Positions 15,277-22,587 of a stretch of 27,134 nt of DNA are shown here, one piece after another (the first letter of the stretch is position 1; the number at the start of each line of letters is the position of its first letter). The position numbers were made by a program, and so were the translations under genes. The stretch is from CAZVUW01 sp964629825 (lineage in GTDB: Bacteria; Actinomycetota; Nitriliruptoria; Euzebyales; Egibacteraceae), in NCBI GenBank assembly GCA_964629825.1, contig CAZVUW010000035.1, positions 1-27,134 on the forward strand. The letters are read 5' to 3'. The notes under the pieces were generated by a model. That model had not been told where the DNA came from. It saw only the letters and a program-made list of their open reading frames with translations, and did no database searches.

Positions 15277-16023
15277 CTAGCGGCCGGTGTCCTCGCTGGC
15301 GGCAGCGGTGGCGCCATCCTCGCCGCCGTCCTCGCTGAGCCCCCACTCGCGCAGCCAGGACAGCATCAGACCGATCTCATAGGTCTGGTCCTCGACGATG
15401 TGCTGGGCGAGCTCAGCCAGGCCGAGACTGCGGCTGTCACTGGCCATCTGCTCCTCGGCCATCTCCAGGGCGCCCTGGTGGTGGCGGATCATCCCCTCGA
15501 GGAACTGACGCTCGAACTCCTCGCCGCTGGTGCTGGCCATCGCGACGATCTCGTCGTCGGTGAGCATCCCGGCGCCGTGATCGCCGTGGTCGGCGTGAAC
15601 CTTCGCGCCACCGCGCTCTGCCATGGCCTCGTCCAGGAACTGGTACATGAGCTCGATCTCCGCCGACTGGACCGCCTCGACGTCCTCGGCGTAGCGGAGA
15701 AGCTCCTCGCGCTCGGTGCGGGCCGGCACCAGCGCCGCGAGCTCGAGCGCCTGCTCGTGGTGGAGGATCATGTCCTCCAGATAGGCCATGTCGGCCTCGC
15801 TGTACAGCGGCTCAGCCGCCGCATCGGGCGCTGCGTCCGGCGCGGCGTTCGGCGTCGACTCGGCCGTCACCGCGCCTGGGCTGGCGGTCGGCGCGGCGTC
15901 CTCGCTTGCGTCGCCGCCACCGGAGCAGGCAGCCAGGATGGCAGCCGCCACGGATGCCGCGATCAGGCGCCGGGACGTGGTTGGACGTGCTGCGGGAGAG
16001 GCCCCGCCGGAAGGGTCTTTCAT
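15277..16023 (-). CDS. DUF305 lipoprotein
   Basis: This 248-residue protein has a lipoprotein signal (SVAAAILAACSGGG) with modified Cys33, then an Ala/Pro-rich linker. The DUF305 domain follows at about 73-235. It carries the two family helices with paired histidines, DMILHHEQALELA and EGMIRHHQGALEMA, a ferritin-like four-helix layout. Extra histidines lie between them (HADHGDHGAGM). The DUF305 family is often near copper genes, and metal binding is suspected but not proven here. ATG 16023 has a modest GGTGAGG ribosome site. It is divergent from the fasciclin gene; the 193 bp between them show no clear promoter. Confidence 0.9.
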   Translation of the reverse strand: MKDPSGGASPAARPTTSRRLIAASVAAAILAACSGGGDASEDAAPTASPGAVTAESTPNAAPDAAPDAAAEPLYSEADMAYLEDMILHHEQALELAALVPARTEREELLRYAEDVEAVQSAEIELMYQFLDEAMAERGGAKVHADHGDHGAGMLTDDEIVAMASTSGEEFERQFLEGMIRHHQGALEMAEEQMASDSRSLGLAELAQHIVEDQTYEIGLMLSWLREWGLSEDGGEDGATAAASEDTGR

Positions 16024-16216
16024 GGCGCCTCACCCTACCTGCGCCGACCCGCCTGGATGTTGTTCTTGGCTGACATCCACGTCCAATACAGCATCGAAGG
16101 GTTGGGGAGCCGCCACGAGCGGCTTGCGGCAGGTGTTTGCATGCCGTGCCCACCTGACACAGACTCGCGGCCGCGCTGCGTCGGGCAGCGCCGCGTGCGG
16201 GCAGGAGTCCACAGAG

Positions 16217-16915
16217 ATGACCTACGAGAGCTTGAGACGCTGGGGCGCGGTCGCCGCCGCGCTGGCACTGACCGTGTCCGGCTGCGGCGGAGGCGATGAG
16301 ACCGGCGAGGACGCGGTCGCCGGCGACCCCTCCCCCACCGCCGTCGCGTCGGACCCGGGCGAGTTCGACGCGCTGACGGCCCCGCGTGACGACATCGTCA
16401 TCGGGCCGCTGTGCGAGAACCTCCCCAAGGGCGAGGAGCCGGGTGGTCCCACCCAGATCGCTGATGAGCCCGCCGATGTCGTGCTGACCTGGATCCCCGA
16501 CCTCCAGACCTTCGAGGGCGCCGTGCGCGCCGCGGGTCTGGACGACGAGCTGCGGGAATCCGAGGGCGTGACGGTCCTCGCGCCGACGATCGAGGCCTTC
16601 GAGGAGTTCGTCGACGAGGACACGATGGACGACCTGATGCTGTTCCGCCCGGACGAGCTGAAGGGCGTCATCGAGCACCACATCATCCCGGGCGCGATGA
16701 CGCTCGCGGAGCTGCGCGAGGCCGGAACCGTGACATCGCTCGCAGGTGAGGAGATCACCATCGAGCCGAGCGAGGACGGGCTGGTCTCCTTCGATGGCCA
16801 CGCGTTCGTGGAGTGCGGCGACTACCAGGCCGCCAACGCGCGCGTCCACGTGATCAGCGGAGTCCTGGGCGAGGCGCCCCCGCCGGCCTCGCCGGACTCC
16901 CCGGTCTTCAACTAG
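16217..16915 (+). CDS. Fasciclin-domain lipoprotein
   Basis: This 232-residue protein has a lipoprotein signal ending in LTVSGCGGG with Cys23. A FAS1 (fasciclin) domain follows at about 88-225 with the core motifs GVTVLAPTIEAFEEF, LKGVIEHHIIPGAMTLAEL and a C-terminal ARVHVISGVL. FAS1 domains mediate surface adhesion in many organisms. ATG 16217 has AGGAG nine bases upstream; the frame is open much further upstream, but that part overlaps the divergent DUF305 gene. A shared hairpin terminator follows. Confidence 0.9.
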   Translation: MTYESLRRWGAVAAALALTVSGCGGGDETGEDAVAGDPSPTAVASDPGEFDALTAPRDDIVIGPLCENLPKGEEPGGPTQIADEPADVVLTWIPDLQTFEGAVRAAGLDDELRESEGVTVLAPTIEAFEEFVDEDTMDDLMLFRPDELKGVIEHHIIPGAMTLAELREAGTVTSLAGEEITIEPSEDGLVSFDGHAFVECGDYQAANARVHVISGVLGEAPPPASPDSPVFN

Positions 16916-16931
16916 ACGCTCGAGCAACGGA

Positions 16932-16958
16932 AAGGGGGCGCCCGACGGGCGCCCCCTT
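16932..16958. terminator. Bidirectional hairpin terminator
   Basis: A perfect 12-bp stem, AAGGGGGCGCCC (16932-16943) with GGGCGCCCCCTT (16947-16958), has the loop GAC. It lies between the convergent fasciclin and M14 genes. The TT-rich right arm and following TCC suit termination on the plus strand. Confidence 0.8.
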
Positions 16959-16973
16959 CCTCGTCTCTGCCTG

Positions 16974-19409
16974 CTAGCTGCCCGGGACGTAGGTCGCCTT
17001 GAGCGCGAGCAGGGCCGCGGCCAGGGCACGCAGACCCTCCGGGTCACCCTGGTTCGGCTTGTCCTTGTCCTCGATCACGTCCGCCTGCCACAGCAGCAGG
17101 TGAACCGCACGATCGATGTGGGTCATCGCCAGGTAGTTGGGCTTGCCCAGCTCAAGCCAGGACTGCGCCTGAGCCAGAGCATGGCGCACCTTGCCCTCCA
17201 GACCCTCCGTGATCCCACCAGCGGCCACCAGCTCATCCAGCAGATCCGTGGCAGTGCCGAAGCTCGAGTGGCACACAGCCTCATCGAACAAGCGCTCGCC
17301 CACGGTCATCGGCTCCGGCGCTCCCTCATCGAGCAGGGGCACGATCAAGCCGCGGAAGGGCTGGGCCATGGGGACCAGGTAGTCGCTGGCACGTGCATCC
17401 ACACGGATGCCATGCGCGGCCAGGCGATCCTCAACCGTCGTCGGGAAGCCCGGCGCGCTGTCAGCGAGCACGGTCTTGTACTGCTCCTCGGAGAGCAGGT
17501 AACCGCACGGCGGCTCCTCCATCAGCCCCACCGGGGCGTCCGTGGGCGGCGGAGCCTCGCCCGGATGCGGGGCGGGGAAGGCCGGGACCTCGCGCGAACC
17601 GCGGGCCACGACCGGGCCGGTGTTGGACTTCTGCCACTCGGCAGCGTCCTTCTTGCCCTGCACCAGCTCATCCTGGTTCGCACGCACCCAGTCCAGGAAC
17701 TCGTGGTAGGTGAACATCGCCGAGTACGTCTTACGACGACGGTTCTCCTGCGTGCTCTCATCCGGACGCGTCGGCCCACCAGAGCTACGAGCCTCCAGCA
17801 GCGACGCCACCGTGTTCTTCAGACCCAGCGTGTTGCGGAGGATCGTCTCCTGGCTGAGCCCCACGTTGCCGCCGCCCTGGCAGCCGTACGGGCAGTACCA
17901 CCAGCCCTCCTCCGAACCACGCACGTAGAAGAAGTCCTCGATCATCGACTTCGACCGATCGAAGATCTCCTGCGGCACGTTCAGATGACGCGGCATCAGC
18001 ACCGGCAGATCACCAGCGTTCTGGTTGCCGAACTCATGCCCATCAAAGGCCGCCTCAGCGTCATAATCACGCAACGCCTGCGCAAACCCGAAGGTCTCCG
18101 GCTGCCGCAACAGCGAGTGGTCACGGTTCAGATCCTGACCCGTCGTGTTCCCACGCGTGTTGTTCGCACGACCATCCGCATTGATCGACGGCACCATCAG
18201 CACCGTCATGTTCGACAAGATGTCGATGATCCGCGGATCATCCGAGAACGCCAGCTGCCGCGCCATGATGAAGCAAGCCTCACGGCTCGACGGCTCATTG
18301 CCGTGAACATTGCAGTTGATCATCGCCGCAGCACCCTCGGCGATCTCCTCCGCCGTCTCCGGCGGCGACGGATAACCGAAGATCAACAGGTTCACCGGAC
18401 GACCCTGACGCGTACGAGCGATCTCCACATACCGCATGCGATCACTCGCCTGAGCAATCGCATCCGTGTACGCGTACTCATTCACATCACTCGTGTACTG
18501 CGCCCCCAGCGTCTGCTCCCACTGAGTACGCATACCCTCATTCGGATCCGACGGATCCCCCCACTGCGGAATCGTCGTACCGAACACCGGCTCCGAGAAC
18601 GGACCGGCGCTGCTGCCGACGCTCCCCGTGGCGGGAAGGCCGGCCTTCAGCGCGGCGCCGTCCGCCTGGGAGATCATCCCGACCGGGATCGTGACGCCCG
18701 GCGCGGTGCCCGTCGGGTTCGTCGGGGCGCTGGCGACGTTGTTGGCGATGATCAGGGCGATCGCGCCGGCCGCCTGCGCGTTGGCCGCGGCGGTCGTGAA
18801 GGTGCAGCCGCGGTCGACGAGGGCGATCGCACCCGCCGGGAAGTCGATCAGCGGCTGGCAGCCCTGGGTCGGGTTCGCGCTGCCGTCGTTGACGAGGACG
18901 ATCGGGCCGGAGACGTTCGCCGAGGCGAAGGTCGGACCGAAGGTCGCCTGGGTCATGCCGTACTGACCGGCGGCCGATGATGGCGCGTCGACGGTCAGCA
19001 GGTTCGGGAGGGTGCTGTTGACGGCGCGCACGCGCCAGCGGTAGCGCTCTCCGGGTACGAAGCCGGACTCGGCGAAGGTCGGCTGCTCTACCTCCGGGAT
19101 CTGCCGGCTCGGCCGCCAGATGCCCTCGATCGACGAGGCGCCGGTCGGCTCGTTGCTCTCATCAACTGGGGTGCGCTCGATCTCGTACTGGACGGCCCCA
19201 TCGACTGGGTCCCAGCGCAGGGTGACGAAGCCCTCCTGCTGCTCGGCGGTGAGCCCGGTGACCTGGCTCGCCGCCTCCTCGGCCTGTGCTTGCACGCCGA
19301 CAGGCAGCAGCGTCAGGAGCATGCCCGCGACCAAGAGCAGCGCTAGGCGCGCCCGGCCGCGGGAGCCAGCGCGCGGCGCTAGCCCAATCCCACTCGTTCC
19401 GACGTTCAA
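16974..19409 (-). CDS. Secreted M14 metallocarboxypeptidase with Fn3-like, PA and FIMAH-like domains (copy 1)
   Basis: This 811-residue protein has a signal peptide (hydrophobic 21-40, cleavage near 41-43), a fibronectin III-like domain (about 50-140) and a protease-associated domain (about 140-270). The M14 catalytic domain has zinc ligands His369 and Glu372 in NVHGNE and His458 in DGHEFGN, plus QDLNRDH. The catalytic glutamate is not clear to me. A FIMAH-like domain fills about 722-811. M14 enzymes remove C-terminal residues from peptides using zinc. TTG 19409 is the start, with AAGGAG just upstream and no better codon. From codon 3 before the stop to mid-gene it appears identical to copy 2, but the Fn3 and PA parts differ. 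The two genes run in the same direction. Confidence 0.9.
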   Translation of the reverse strand: MNVGTSGIGLAPRAGSRGRARLALLLVAGMLLTLLPVGVQAQAEEAASQVTGLTAEQQEGFVTLRWDPVDGAVQYEIERTPVDESNEPTGASSIEGIWRPSRQIPEVEQPTFAESGFVPGERYRWRVRAVNSTLPNLLTVDAPSSAAGQYGMTQATFGPTFASANVSGPIVLVNDGSANPTQGCQPLIDFPAGAIALVDRGCTFTTAAANAQAAGAIALIIANNVASAPTNPTGTAPGVTIPVGMISQADGAALKAGLPATGSVGSSAGPFSEPVFGTTIPQWGDPSDPNEGMRTQWEQTLGAQYTSDVNEYAYTDAIAQASDRMRYVEIARTRQGRPVNLLIFGYPSPPETAEEIAEGAAAMINCNVHGNEPSSREACFIMARQLAFSDDPRIIDILSNMTVLMVPSINADGRANNTRGNTTGQDLNRDHSLLRQPETFGFAQALRDYDAEAAFDGHEFGNQNAGDLPVLMPRHLNVPQEIFDRSKSMIEDFFYVRGSEEGWWYCPYGCQGGGNVGLSQETILRNTLGLKNTVASLLEARSSGGPTRPDESTQENRRRKTYSAMFTYHEFLDWVRANQDELVQGKKDAAEWQKSNTGPVVARGSREVPAFPAPHPGEAPPPTDAPVGLMEEPPCGYLLSEEQYKTVLADSAPGFPTTVEDRLAAHGIRVDARASDYLVPMAQPFRGLIVPLLDEGAPEPMTVGERLFDEAVCHSSFGTATDLLDELVAAGGITEGLEGKVRHALAQAQSWLELGKPNYLAMTHIDRAVHLLLWQADVIEDKDKPNQGDPEGLRALAAALLALKATYVPGS
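16987..18587. repeat. Identical 1.6-kb direct repeat, copy 1
   Basis: This 1601-bp tract matches 19789-21389 at a constant offset of 2802. Every line I compared was identical, and the encoded proteins are identical. It covers the M14 catalytic and FIMAH-like coding regions and ends abruptly at both sides. It suggests recent duplication or gene conversion; misassembly is a competing reading. Confidence 0.9.
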
Positions 19410-19613
19410 GGGTTCTCCTTTCCGGAGTCGTCCTGACCCCGGTCTTGCGTGTTGGGGGTCCGGGTTACCGGTCGTTGCAGCGGTGCGACAACTGCAGGCA
19501 CTACAACCGCTTCAGCTACAAGTCGCCGAACTATCACGACTAGCCCGCAACACAGCCATTTGACCGATTGGCGCCGGAAGGCTGGAGGAACGTGCGCCAG
19601 GCGCCGCGCAGAC

Positions 19614-19641
19614 GTTATGCCGGGGGCTTCGAGGCAGTCAA
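19614..19641 (-). promoter_or_regulatory. Possible promoter of M14 copy 1
   Basis: On the minus strand TTGACT (19641-19636) and CATAAC (19619-19614) are separated by 16 bp, matching 5 of 6 and 4 of 6 consensus bases. Transcription from here would give a leader of about 200 bases to TTG 19409. Confidence 0.4.
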
Positions 19642-19674
19642 TGATCGGTCAATGCGAATTGTTATTGGCATTGA
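19638..19674. promoter_or_regulatory. Candidate operator of repeated TCAATG half-sites
   Basis: TCAATGC (19649-19655) and GCATTGA (19668-19674) form an inverted repeat with 12 bp between. A third half-site TCAATG (19638-19643) lies 11 bp upstream in direct orientation, one helical turn away, and overlaps the possible -35. This arrangement suits a regulator of M14 copy 1. No regulator is identified. Confidence 0.35.
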
Positions 19675-19721
19675 CGATGCAGATTGCTGTTGTGCTGGCG
19701 CTGTGAGCTAGCCCCCACAGC

Positions 19722-19752
19722 GAAGAGGGGCGCCGCTCGGGCGCCCCTCTTC
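19722..19752. terminator. Hairpin terminator of M14 copy 2
   Basis: A perfect 13-bp stem, GAAGAGGGGCGCC (19722-19734) with GGCGCCCCTCTTC (19740-19752), has the loop GCTCG. It lies 23 bp downstream of the M14 copy 2 stop on the minus strand. Confidence 0.75.
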
Positions 19753-19775
19753 AGATGCTGCCGCGCCTCGTGGCG

Positions 19776-22223
19776 CTACGCGCCTGGCACGTAGGTCGCC
19801 TTGAGCGCGAGCAGGGCCGCGGCCAGGGCACGCAGACCCTCCGGGTCACCCTGGTTCGGCTTGTCCTTGTCCTCGATCACGTCCGCCTGCCACAGCAGCA
19901 GGTGAACCGCACGATCGATGTGGGTCATCGCCAGGTAGTTGGGCTTGCCCAGCTCAAGCCAGGACTGCGCCTGAGCCAGAGCATGGCGCACCTTGCCCTC
20001 CAGACCCTCCGTGATCCCACCAGCGGCCACCAGCTCATCCAGCAGATCCGTGGCAGTGCCGAAGCTCGAGTGGCACACAGCCTCATCGAACAAGCGCTCG
20101 CCCACGGTCATCGGCTCCGGCGCTCCCTCATCGAGCAGGGGCACGATCAAGCCGCGGAAGGGCTGGGCCATGGGGACCAGGTAGTCGCTGGCACGTGCAT
20201 CCACACGGATGCCATGCGCGGCCAGGCGATCCTCAACCGTCGTCGGGAAGCCCGGCGCGCTGTCAGCGAGCACGGTCTTGTACTGCTCCTCGGAGAGCAG
20301 GTAACCGCACGGCGGCTCCTCCATCAGCCCCACCGGGGCGTCCGTGGGCGGCGGAGCCTCGCCCGGATGCGGGGCGGGGAAGGCCGGGACCTCGCGCGAA
20401 CCGCGGGCCACGACCGGGCCGGTGTTGGACTTCTGCCACTCGGCAGCGTCCTTCTTGCCCTGCACCAGCTCATCCTGGTTCGCACGCACCCAGTCCAGGA
20501 ACTCGTGGTAGGTGAACATCGCCGAGTACGTCTTACGACGACGGTTCTCCTGCGTGCTCTCATCCGGACGCGTCGGCCCACCAGAGCTACGAGCCTCCAG
20601 CAGCGACGCCACCGTGTTCTTCAGACCCAGCGTGTTGCGGAGGATCGTCTCCTGGCTGAGCCCCACGTTGCCGCCGCCCTGGCAGCCGTACGGGCAGTAC
20701 CACCAGCCCTCCTCCGAACCACGCACGTAGAAGAAGTCCTCGATCATCGACTTCGACCGATCGAAGATCTCCTGCGGCACGTTCAGATGACGCGGCATCA
20801 GCACCGGCAGATCACCAGCGTTCTGGTTGCCGAACTCATGCCCATCAAAGGCCGCCTCAGCGTCATAATCACGCAACGCCTGCGCAAACCCGAAGGTCTC
20901 CGGCTGCCGCAACAGCGAGTGGTCACGGTTCAGATCCTGACCCGTCGTGTTCCCACGCGTGTTGTTCGCACGACCATCCGCATTGATCGACGGCACCATC
21001 AGCACCGTCATGTTCGACAAGATGTCGATGATCCGCGGATCATCCGAGAACGCCAGCTGCCGCGCCATGATGAAGCAAGCCTCACGGCTCGACGGCTCAT
21101 TGCCGTGAACATTGCAGTTGATCATCGCCGCAGCACCCTCGGCGATCTCCTCCGCCGTCTCCGGCGGCGACGGATAACCGAAGATCAACAGGTTCACCGG
21201 ACGACCCTGACGCGTACGAGCGATCTCCACATACCGCATGCGATCACTCGCCTGAGCAATCGCATCCGTGTACGCGTACTCATTCACATCACTCGTGTAC
21301 TGCGCCCCCAGCGTCTGCTCCCACTGAGTACGCATACCCTCATTCGGATCCGACGGATCCCCCCACTGCGGAATCGTCGTACCGAACACGGGGTCGGACC
21401 ACTCCATGGCGGCGCTGCGAACCGATCCGGTCGCGGGCAGGCCCGCCTTGATGGCGGTGCCGTCGTCCTGCGAGATCATCCCCGAGGGGATGGTGATCGT
21501 CGGGTCCGTGCCGGTCGGGTTGGTGGGGTTGCCGCCGCGGTCGTTGACGATGATCACCGCCGTGGCCCCCGCCGCCTGCGCGTTGGCGACCTTCACGGTG
21601 AAGTTGCAGCTGCCCCGGTCGACCAGGGCGATCGCACCCGCCGGGAAGCCGATCAGCGGTCCGCAGCCAAGCGTCGGGTTCTCGCTGCCATCGTTCGCCA
21701 GGACGATCGCCCCGCTCAGGGCGGTGGTGGTGAAGGCGGGTCCGAAGGTCGAGTTCGTCATGTCGTAGCGACCGGCCGCCGAGGACGGCGCGTCGATCGT
21801 CAGCACGTTGGCGAACGCGCTGCTCACACCGCGAACGCGCCAGCGGTAGCGCTCACCCGGCACGAAGCCGGCGTCTGCGAAGGTCGGCACGTCCTGGGTG
21901 ACCTGGCGGTTCGGTCGCCAGATGCCCTCGATGGCGGGCTCGCCGGTCGGCTCGTTGCTCTCATCAACTGGGGTGCGCTCGATCTCGTACTGCGCCGCTC
22001 CCTCGAGCGGGCTCCAGCGCAGCGTGACGAACCCCTCCTGCTGCTCGGCAGTCAGGTTCTGGACCTTGTCGGGCTCCTGGGCCTCGACCATGTTGAGCGG
22101 CAGCAGGGCGGCCAGCATCGCGGCCACGACGGTCAGGGCGATAGAGGCGCCTCGCAGCCCTCCACCGGTGGCGGCTTGAGCTAGGGCTCCCGCCCGTACG
22201 TTCCGTCTGGGTTCCACGGTCAA
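19776..22223 (-). CDS. Secreted M14 metallocarboxypeptidase with Fn3-like, PA and FIMAH-like domains (copy 2)
   Basis: This 815-residue protein is laid out as copy 1: signal peptide (cleavage near 48), Fn3-like domain, PA domain, M14 domain with His373 and Glu376 in NVHGNE and His462 in DGHEFGN, and a C-terminal FIMAH-like domain. About the last 535 residues are the same as in copy 1, apart from the final one. The Fn3 and PA regions are similar in length but differ at many positions. TTG 22223 is the best start, with AAGGAG about six bases before it; GTG 22241 would lie upstream of that ribosome site. It is divergent from the third M14 gene. Its substrate is unknown; the PA domain usually positions substrates or inserts into the active-site face. 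Confidence 0.9.
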   Translation of the reverse strand: MTVEPRRNVRAGALAQAATGGGLRGASIALTVVAAMLAALLPLNMVEAQEPDKVQNLTAEQQEGFVTLRWSPLEGAAQYEIERTPVDESNEPTGEPAIEGIWRPNRQVTQDVPTFADAGFVPGERYRWRVRGVSSAFANVLTIDAPSSAAGRYDMTNSTFGPAFTTTALSGAIVLANDGSENPTLGCGPLIGFPAGAIALVDRGSCNFTVKVANAQAAGATAVIIVNDRGGNPTNPTGTDPTITIPSGMISQDDGTAIKAGLPATGSVRSAAMEWSDPVFGTTIPQWGDPSDPNEGMRTQWEQTLGAQYTSDVNEYAYTDAIAQASDRMRYVEIARTRQGRPVNLLIFGYPSPPETAEEIAEGAAAMINCNVHGNEPSSREACFIMARQLAFSDDPRIIDILSNMTVLMVPSINADGRANNTRGNTTGQDLNRDHSLLRQPETFGFAQALRDYDAEAAFDGHEFGNQNAGDLPVLMPRHLNVPQEIFDRSKSMIEDFFYVRGSEEGWWYCPYGCQGGGNVGLSQETILRNTLGLKNTVASLLEARSSGGPTRPDESTQENRRRKTYSAMFTYHEFLDWVRANQDELVQGKKDAAEWQKSNTGPVVARGSREVPAFPAPHPGEAPPPTDAPVGLMEEPPCGYLLSEEQYKTVLADSAPGFPTTVEDRLAAHGIRVDARASDYLVPMAQPFRGLIVPLLDEGAPEPMTVGERLFDEAVCHSSFGTATDLLDELVAAGGITEGLEGKVRHALAQAQSWLELGKPNYLAMTHIDRAVHLLLWQADVIEDKDKPNQGDPEGLRALAAALLALKATYVPGA
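19789..21389. repeat. Identical 1.6-kb direct repeat, copy 2
   Basis: This is the partner of 16987-18587. The boundaries fall a few codons from the stop and at the junction just after the PA domain, where copy 1 continues with CGGCTCCGAG and copy 2 with GGGGTCGG. An isolated 52-bp identical patch (21941-21992 and 19139-19190) keeps the same offset. Confidence 0.9.
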
Positions 22224-22434
22224 CGCGGCTCCTTTCCACACGGCGCCTGCGGGCGGCCCGCTTGTGCGGCGCAGCCGATGACCGGCTCGGGCATACCAAC
22301 CGCCGCACTCCCGCAGGGCCTTTCAGACCTCCTCTTCGATCACGGACTACAGAAACCTGCCGTGACCGTGCGAAGAACCTATGGCGCGCTGCGCGGGTGG
22401 TCAATGGGCTTGCACGTGGTCTGCAAACTCATCG

Positions 22435-22463
22435 TTGACAGGCCGGGCGGCTCACCGTAGGAC
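22435..22463 (+). promoter_or_regulatory. Possible promoter of the third M14 gene
   Basis: A perfect TTGACA (22435-22440) is followed after 17 bp by TAGGAC (22458-22463), 3 of 6 matches. It lies within the 364-bp divergent gap 22224-22587, upstream of TTG 22588, giving a leader of about 120 bases. I see nothing else clear in this gap. Confidence 0.4.
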
Positions 22464-22587
22464 ATGGCGGCAGACGGACCCTGGGGCAGATCGGGTGGGG
22501 TTCGTCCGGACTCCAGGGACGGGGCGAATCGGGCCCGCGCCTGGACGTCGTCTGCCCGTGCCCAGCCGACCACAGAAGGGGCATTCC

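Larger units (their letters stand above)
19410..19721. other. Intergenic region between the two M14 paralogs
   Basis: The region is somewhat AT-richer than its surroundings. It holds the possible minus-strand promoter and TTGA/TCAATG sites described separately, and a leader of about 200 bases before TTG 19409. On the plus strand a short open tail encodes RCDNCRHYNRFSYKSPNYHD, but with no credible start. No RNA gene was recognised. Confidence 0.5.

Noticed and set aside
17100..18980. Long plus-strand open frame (626 codons) opposite M14 copy 1, and its counterpart at 19755-22184
   Set aside because: It is antisense to a gene with clear catalytic motifs, its translation is Arg/His/Leu-rich and low in complexity, and it is repeated only because the underlying DNA is repeated.
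19480..19543. Plus-strand tail encoding RCDNCRHYNRFSYKSPNYHD, like a small zinc knuckle
   Set aside because: There is no start codon with a ribosome site close by, only one CxxC pair, and it lies in the probable leader of a minus-strand gene.
19652..19711. Nineteen-codon plus-strand ORF with a CCC run
   Set aside because: It has no ribosome site and overlaps candidate operator sequences; it is most likely chance.
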